DNA from: Povalibacter uvarum
GTDB taxonomy: Bacteria > Pseudomonadota > Gammaproteobacteria > Steroidobacterales > Steroidobacteraceae
Assembly (NCBI RefSeq): GCF_014202975.1
Contig: NZ_JACHHZ010000002.1
Coordinates: forward strand, 744,001 to 808,000
DNA: 64,000 nucleotides
Direction of reading: 5' to 3'
The notes under the pieces were generated by a model, which was not told the DNA's origin, did no database searches, and was given only the letters and a program-made list of their open reading frames with translations. Positions 60,703-64,000 of the stretch are shown here, one piece after another. The position numbers and the translations under genes were made by a program. Position 1 is the stretch's first letter, and the number at the start of each line of letters is the position of its first letter.

Positions 60703-61429
60703 CGTCTTTCCTTCGCAAACTGAGAATCACGTAAATCACCAGGGCGGCGGCCGCGAACGCGAACCACTGGACTGCGTAGGCGATGTGCCGCTCGGGTCCG
60801 AACGGTAGTCGCACTTCGGTACTGCGCTCGTAGCCGTCGGGCTGATCCGGATCGAGCAGCACTAGTCCTGGCAAGAGCGGACGGTTCAGCGCCTGCTGCG
60901 CGGCCTGCGCCGTTGGGAAGTTCATCACTCGCGGCCAAGGCGCGGAGGCGTCGGTCGGTGCTTCGCCGAGCGCCATGCCGGCTCGCGGCAGCGAATCGAT
61001 TCGACCCGCGATCGTGCGCTCCGCGGTATCAACGCTGATGTCGGGAATCTCGCTGCGCGTAACTCCAGGCTCACGCCAACCCCGGTCGATCAGTATCCAG
61101 CCGCCTGACGACAGCTCGATCGGCGTCGCAACGCGATAGCCTGGTCGCCCATGCCGCGACGGCATGTTGTCGAGCAGAATCTGATGCCCATCGTCGTAGC
61201 GGCCCTTCAGTCGCACGTGCTGATACTGGGCGAGCGTCGCTGCATTCGCAGCGTCGAGATCCACCGTGGCGTGGGCGCCCGCTTCGTACTGGGCGATGAG
61301 TCCGCGCTTCTCCGCTGCTCGACCGAGCTGCCAGAACCCAAGCCAGCTGAAGGCCCCGATTCCTGCGAGCGTCAGCAGGGTCGCGAAGATCGTCGGAGAG
61401 AAACGCCGGCTGCCGATGCGCATGCGCAC
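60680..61429 (-). CDS. surf1: SURF1 family oxidase assembly protein
   Basis: A 249-residue protein with N- and C-terminal membrane helices (about 12-32 and 220-240) and the SURF1 domain between. Motifs are FWQLGRAAEKR, VRLKGRYDD, LLDNMPSRHGRPGYRVATPI, LIDRGWREP and AYAVQWFAFAAAALVIY. It helps insert heme A into subunit I. It starts 42 bp from the divergent DUF2909 gene. Confidence 0.94.
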   Translation of the reverse strand: MRMRIGSRRFSPTIFATLLTLAGIGAFSWLGFWQLGRAAEKRGLIAQYEAGAHATVDLDAANAATLAQYQHVRLKGRYDDGHQILLDNMPSRHGRPGYRVATPIELSSGGWILIDRGWREPGVTRSEIPDISVDTAERTIAGRIDSLPRAGMALGEAPTDASAPWPRVMNFPTAQAAQQALNRPLLPGLVLLDPDQPDGYERSTEVRLPFGPERHIAYAVQWFAFAAAALVIYVILSLRRKDDDRVQGS

Positions 61430-61471
61430 GATATACTTCGGGCCCTTCTTCAGGCCGTACCGCCGACTGTC

Positions 61472-61684
61472 ATGCCCATTTTCAAGATCTTAGTGCTCGT
61501 CTGCCTGATCGGCATCGTCTTCAGCCTGGGCTCGGCCATGTATCACATGATGACCGACAAGGGCGATTCGAAAAAAATGGTGAAGGCGCTGACGATCCGT
61601 GTCGCGCTGTCGGTCGGTCTGTTCATCCTGCTGCTGATCGCCTGGGCGAATGGGCTGATTCAGCCGCATGGCATTGGCCGGTAG
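61472..61684 (+). CDS. Twin transmembrane protein (DUF2909)
   Basis: A 70-residue protein with two helices (about 3-24 and 44-64) joined by a short charged loop (MMTDKGDSKKMVKALTIR). Such small proteins are found in the aa3 locus of Pseudomonas between subunit III and SURF1, and probably help oxidase assembly. Here it faces the other way from its neighbours. The ATG at 61472 was chosen from family length; the frame is open further upstream inside surf1. Confidence 0.88.
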   Translation: MPIFKILVLVCLIGIVFSLGSAMYHMMTDKGDSKKMVKALTIRVALSVGLFILLLIAWANGLIQPHGIGR

Positions 61685-61702
61685 GCCGAGGCGATGTGAA
61701 CC

Positions 61703-61781
61703 GATGATCGAGTGATCCGGTGATCCAGCAAGGCAGTCGCTCTTGCGAGATCTCCTGATCACCCGATCACCTCATCACCGG
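61703..61781. repeat. Inverted element of GTGATC/GATCAC words, copy B
   Basis: The left arm (61703-61727) reads GATGATCG, AGTGATCC, GGTGATCC; the right arm (61753-61781) reads CCTGATCACC, CGATCACC, TCATCACCGG. Between convergent genes. It uses the same words as 31064-31168. Confidence 0.65.
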
Positions 61782-61785
61782 CTCA

Positions 61786-62670
61786 TCAGAGCCAGTAAAC
61801 AAACACGAACAGAATTAGCCACACCACGTCCACGAAGTGCCAGTACCACGCCACGCCTTCGAACGCGAAGTGGTGGGTCGGAGTGAAGTGGCCCTTCAGG
61901 CAGCGGAACCAGATGACCGTCAGCATGATGGCGCCGACGGTCACGTGGAAACCGTGGAAGCCGGTCAGCATGAAGAACGTCGAGCCGTACACGCCGCTGC
62001 CGAGCGTCAGGTTGAGCTCGTGGTACGCGTGCATGTATTCCTCGGCCTGCAGCACGATGAACAGGAAGCCGAGCAGGAAGGTCGCCGCAAGGAAGATGTT
62101 CAGGACCTTGCGGTTGCCGGCTTTCAGCGCGTGGTGCGCGATCGTGATCGTGACGCCCGACAGCAGCAGGATCGCGGTGTTGATAGCGGGAAGACCGAAA
62201 GCCGGGATGACTTCGAAGTCACCGCCGACGTCCGCCGGACCGTTGCTCGGCCACGCATTCTCATAGTCCTTCCACAAGAGCAGGTTCGTGAAAACCTTCA
62301 CGCCCTCGCCGCCCAGCCAGGGAATCGAGAACTGCCGGGCATAGAAGAGCGCGCCGAAGAAGGCGGCGAAGAACATCACTTCGGAGAAGATGAACCACAT
62401 CATCCCCATGCGGAAGGAGCGGTCGACGGCCTCGTTGTAGAGGCGGCTCTCGCTCTCCCGGATCACGTCGCCGAACCAGCGGACGAACATGAAGACCACC
62501 ATCGCAAGTCCAAGGGCGAAGACCCAGGGTCCGGCGTTGACGTGGTTCAGCCAGAGCGCGACGCCGACGACCGTCGTGAACAGCGATACGGATCCGACGA
62601 TCGGCCACGGGCTGCTGTGGGGAACGTAGTATTTGTCCGACGGCGCGTGTGAAGTTTGTGCGTGAGCCAT
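61786..62670 (-). CDS. coxC: Cytochrome c oxidase subunit III (second oxidase)
   Basis: A 294-residue protein with seven helices. It contains FSEVMFFAAFFGALFYAR, LHEL-type loop ALKAGNRKVL, MLTGFHGFHVTVGA and ends HFVDVVWLILFVFVYWL. This is the canonical aa3 subunit III (mitochondrial-like length), unlike the two shorter copies of the other oxidase. A 77-bp gap separates it from ctaG upstream. Confidence 0.96.
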   Translation of the reverse strand: MAHAQTSHAPSDKYYVPHSSPWPIVGSVSLFTTVVGVALWLNHVNAGPWVFALGLAMVVFMFVRWFGDVIRESESRLYNEAVDRSFRMGMMWFIFSEVMFFAAFFGALFYARQFSIPWLGGEGVKVFTNLLLWKDYENAWPSNGPADVGGDFEVIPAFGLPAINTAILLLSGVTITIAHHALKAGNRKVLNIFLAATFLLGFLFIVLQAEEYMHAYHELNLTLGSGVYGSTFFMLTGFHGFHVTVGAIMLTVIWFRCLKGHFTPTHHFAFEGVAWYWHFVDVVWLILFVFVYWL

Positions 62671-62689
62671 AGTCGTTGTCGGTTCTCGG

Positions 62690-62747
62690 TTAGCCAGTCA
62701 TTTGCAAAAGCCGCTGGCCGGCAGCTATCAGCCGCCAGCAGAAAAAA
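62690..62747. repeat. Word-rich hairpin between ctaG and subunit III
   Basis: GCCGCTGGCCGGCAGC pairs roughly with CAGCCGCCAGCAG; on the minus strand it is preceded by a T-rich run. It resembles the other word elements but is short. Confidence 0.4.
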
Positions 62748-63290
62748 TCAGTTCGCGGCGACCTTCGCCGGCGCGTCGTACATCGAGTACGCGAGTGTCA
62801 CGCGATCGATGTTTGTCGGCAGCTTCGGGTCGACGATGAAACGTACGGTCATGTCGCGCTCCTCATCGCCGCCAAAGTGCTGCGGCGTGAAGCAGAAACA
62901 TTCGGTCTTGTGGAAGTACTGCGTCGCCTGCAGCGGCGCCACGCTCGGCACCGCGAGTGCGGTCACTTCCTTCGATCGCAGATTCTTCGCGTGGAACTTC
63001 GCCTCGTACAGCCGGCCCGGCTGCACTTTCAGGCTGCCCGCCTCCGGTCGGAATTCCCATTCGCCGTATGTAGGCGCCGCCGAGACGAACTCGACGGTGA
63101 CCTCGCGATTCTCCACCGGCGCTTCGATGACCTCGGCCGCTTTGGCGAGCTTCGTGCGATCACCATAGCCCGTGACGTCGCAGAGCACGCGATACAACGG
63201 CACCAGCGCGAACCCGAACGCGAAGCTGCCTGCGGCGAAGATCCACAGGTTGCGCGTGAGCTTGCGGTTCTGTTGCCTGATCGTGGTCAC
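62748..63290 (-). CDS. ctaG: Cytochrome oxidase assembly protein CtaG/Cox11
   Basis: A 180-residue copper chaperone for the CuB site of subunit I. One N-terminal helix (about 12-32), then an Ig-like domain with the copper motif ECFCF in [16 protein letters not shown]. The motif FVDPKLP-type ending ([13 protein letters not shown]) is typical. It lies between the small assembly protein (7-bp gap) and cox3. Confidence 0.96.
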   Translation of the reverse strand: MTTIRQQNRKLTRNLWIFAAGSFAFGFALVPLYRVLCDVTGYGDRTKLAKAAEVIEAPVENREVTVEFVSAAPTYGEWEFRPEAGSLKVQPGRLYEAKFHAKNLRSKEVTALAVPSVAPLQATQYFHKTECFCFTPQHFGGDEERDMTVRFIVDPKLPTNIDRVTLAYSMYDAPAKVAAN

Positions 63291-63297
63291 GTGCTTC

Positions 63298-63423
63298 TCA
63301 TCTCGAGTTCAGCACACCCAGCAGAATGAATCCTGCGTAGAACGCGAGCGCCAGCAGCGACGTCCACAGGGCTGTCCTGCGGATGCCGCGCTTGCGATCG
63401 GCTTCGTTGATCTCCACGGCCAT
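63298..63423 (-). CDS. Small oxidase assembly protein (41 aa)
   Basis: A 41-residue protein, [20 protein letters not shown] at the start, then one helix and LLGVLNSR. It is too short for automatic calls but in the right place: between ctaD (stop 3 bp upstream) and ctaG (7 bp). Proteobacterial aa3 loci often carry a small one-helix protein here, annotated as cytochrome oxidase small assembly protein. Good coding context, modest direct evidence. Confidence 0.8.
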   Translation of the reverse strand: MAVEINEADRKRGIRRTALWTSLLALAFYAGFILLGVLNSR

Positions 63424-63426
63424 GGA

Positions 63427-64000
63427 CTACTTCACTTCCGGCGCGACTTCGAAGCTGTGATACGGCGGCGGCGAGCTCAGCGTCCACTCGAGGCCATGCG
63501 GCGTCGCGGTGTCCCACACCTTGGCCGATGCCTTCACGCCGCCACGCGCGGTCTGCCACACGATGTAGGCGAACAGCAGCTGCGAGAGACCGAAGCCGAA
63601 CGCGCCGATCGAGGAGACCATGTTCCAGTCGGCGAACTGCGTCGAGTAATCCGGAATACGACGCGGCATGCCCGCGAGACCCAGGAAGTGCTGCGGGAAG
63701 AACAGCACGTTCACGAAGATCGTCGAGAGCCAGAAGTGCCACGTGGCGAGCTTGTTGTTGTACATGTGGCCGGTCCACTTCGGCAGCCAGTAGTACACGG
63801 CGGCCATGATGCCGAAAATCGCGCCCGGCACGAGGACGTAGTGGAAGTGCGCCACGACGAAGTACGTGTCGTGATACTGGAAGTCGGCCGGCACGATCGC
63901 GAGCATCAGGCCCGAGAAGCCGCCGATCGTGAACAGGAACAGGAAGGACAGCGCGAACAGCATCGGCGGTTCGAAGCTGATCGAGCCCTTGAACATGGTC
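63427..64000 (-). CDS. ctaD: Cytochrome c oxidase subunit I (second oxidase), 5' part missing
   Basis: The last 190 codons of a second subunit I; the gene runs out of the right edge. Visible are the heme-ligand segment YHDTYFVVAHFHYVLVPGA, YYWLPKWTGHMY, FFPQHFLGLAGMPRRIPDY and the tail EWTLSSPPPYHSFE, typical of mitochondrial-like aa3 oxidase. It is clearly a different type from the copy at 55906-57675, which ends differently. It heads the run to the small protein, ctaG and cox3. Confidence 0.96.
   Translation of the reverse strand, partial: TMFKGSISFEPPMLFALSFLFLFTIGGFSGLMLAIVPADFQYHDTYFVVAHFHYVLVPGAIFGIMAAVYYWLPKWTGHMYNNKLATWHFWLSTIFVNVLFFPQHFLGLAGMPRRIPDYSTQFADWNMVSSIGAFGFGLSQLLFAYIVWQTARGGVKASAKVWDTATPHGLEWTLSSPPPYHSFEVAPEVK

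Overview
The window is GC-rich and gene-dense, and reads as a chromosomal replication-origin region of a gammaproteobacterium. The order dnaA-dnaN-recF-gyrB, glyQ-glyS-plsC, yibN-grxC-secB-gpsA next to envC, and an aa3 oxidase locus laid out as in Pseudomonas all point that way. A Xanthomonadales, Nevskiales or Steroidobacter-like lineage is my inference from gene content, not something the sequence proves. No rRNA, tRNA, transposase, prophage or CRISPR array was seen.

Layout. 1-5055: the 3' end of dnaA, a candidate oriC with DnaA boxes and an AT-rich stretch, then dnaN, recF (with two parS centromere sites inside it) and gyrB. 5123-8862 (minus): plsC, glyS, glyQ. 9014-14078: a nitrogen-control block. 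glnA lies behind a sigma54 promoter with NtrC enhancer sites, followed by a DUF4124 protein and the ntrB-ntrC two-component pair that would drive that promoter. 14104-18025: a class 1B-type dihydroorotate dehydrogenase, trmL, and the gpsA-secB-grxC-rhodanese operon. 18227-24496: envC, a GGDEF/EAL protein, ctpA and a membrane diguanylate cyclase.

24582-41597: MAPEG protein, the hmgA-fahA tyrosine catabolic pair, two small membrane proteins, a peptide-use cluster (OPT transporter, M2 peptidase lipoprotein, POT transporter), tatABC and dtd, a PlcP/LpxH-like phosphoesterase plus glycosyltransferase pair behind a possible Pho box, a Tat-type carboxylesterase and a TPR lipoprotein. 41597-51628: mrcB, trkH, trkA, uvrD, a lipoprotein and a VanZ-like protein.

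51677-64000 (almost all minus): two terminal-oxidase gene sets. An aa3-type set (ctaD fragment, small assembly protein, ctaG, cox3, SURF1, SCO-like) runs in from the right end. A second, caa3-like set is placed between it and ctaA-ctaB. This second set has subunit II fused to two cytochrome c domains, subunit I, two subunit III paralogues, subunit IV and a short subunit-II-like membrane protein.

The most interesting items are the inverted pair of perfect parS sites in recF, the nested second oxidase with its unusual subunits, the NtrC/sigma54 control region of glnA, the possible phosphate-starvation lipid-remodelling pair, and a set of intergenic hairpin-like elements whose arms are built from short repeated words that differ from site to site.
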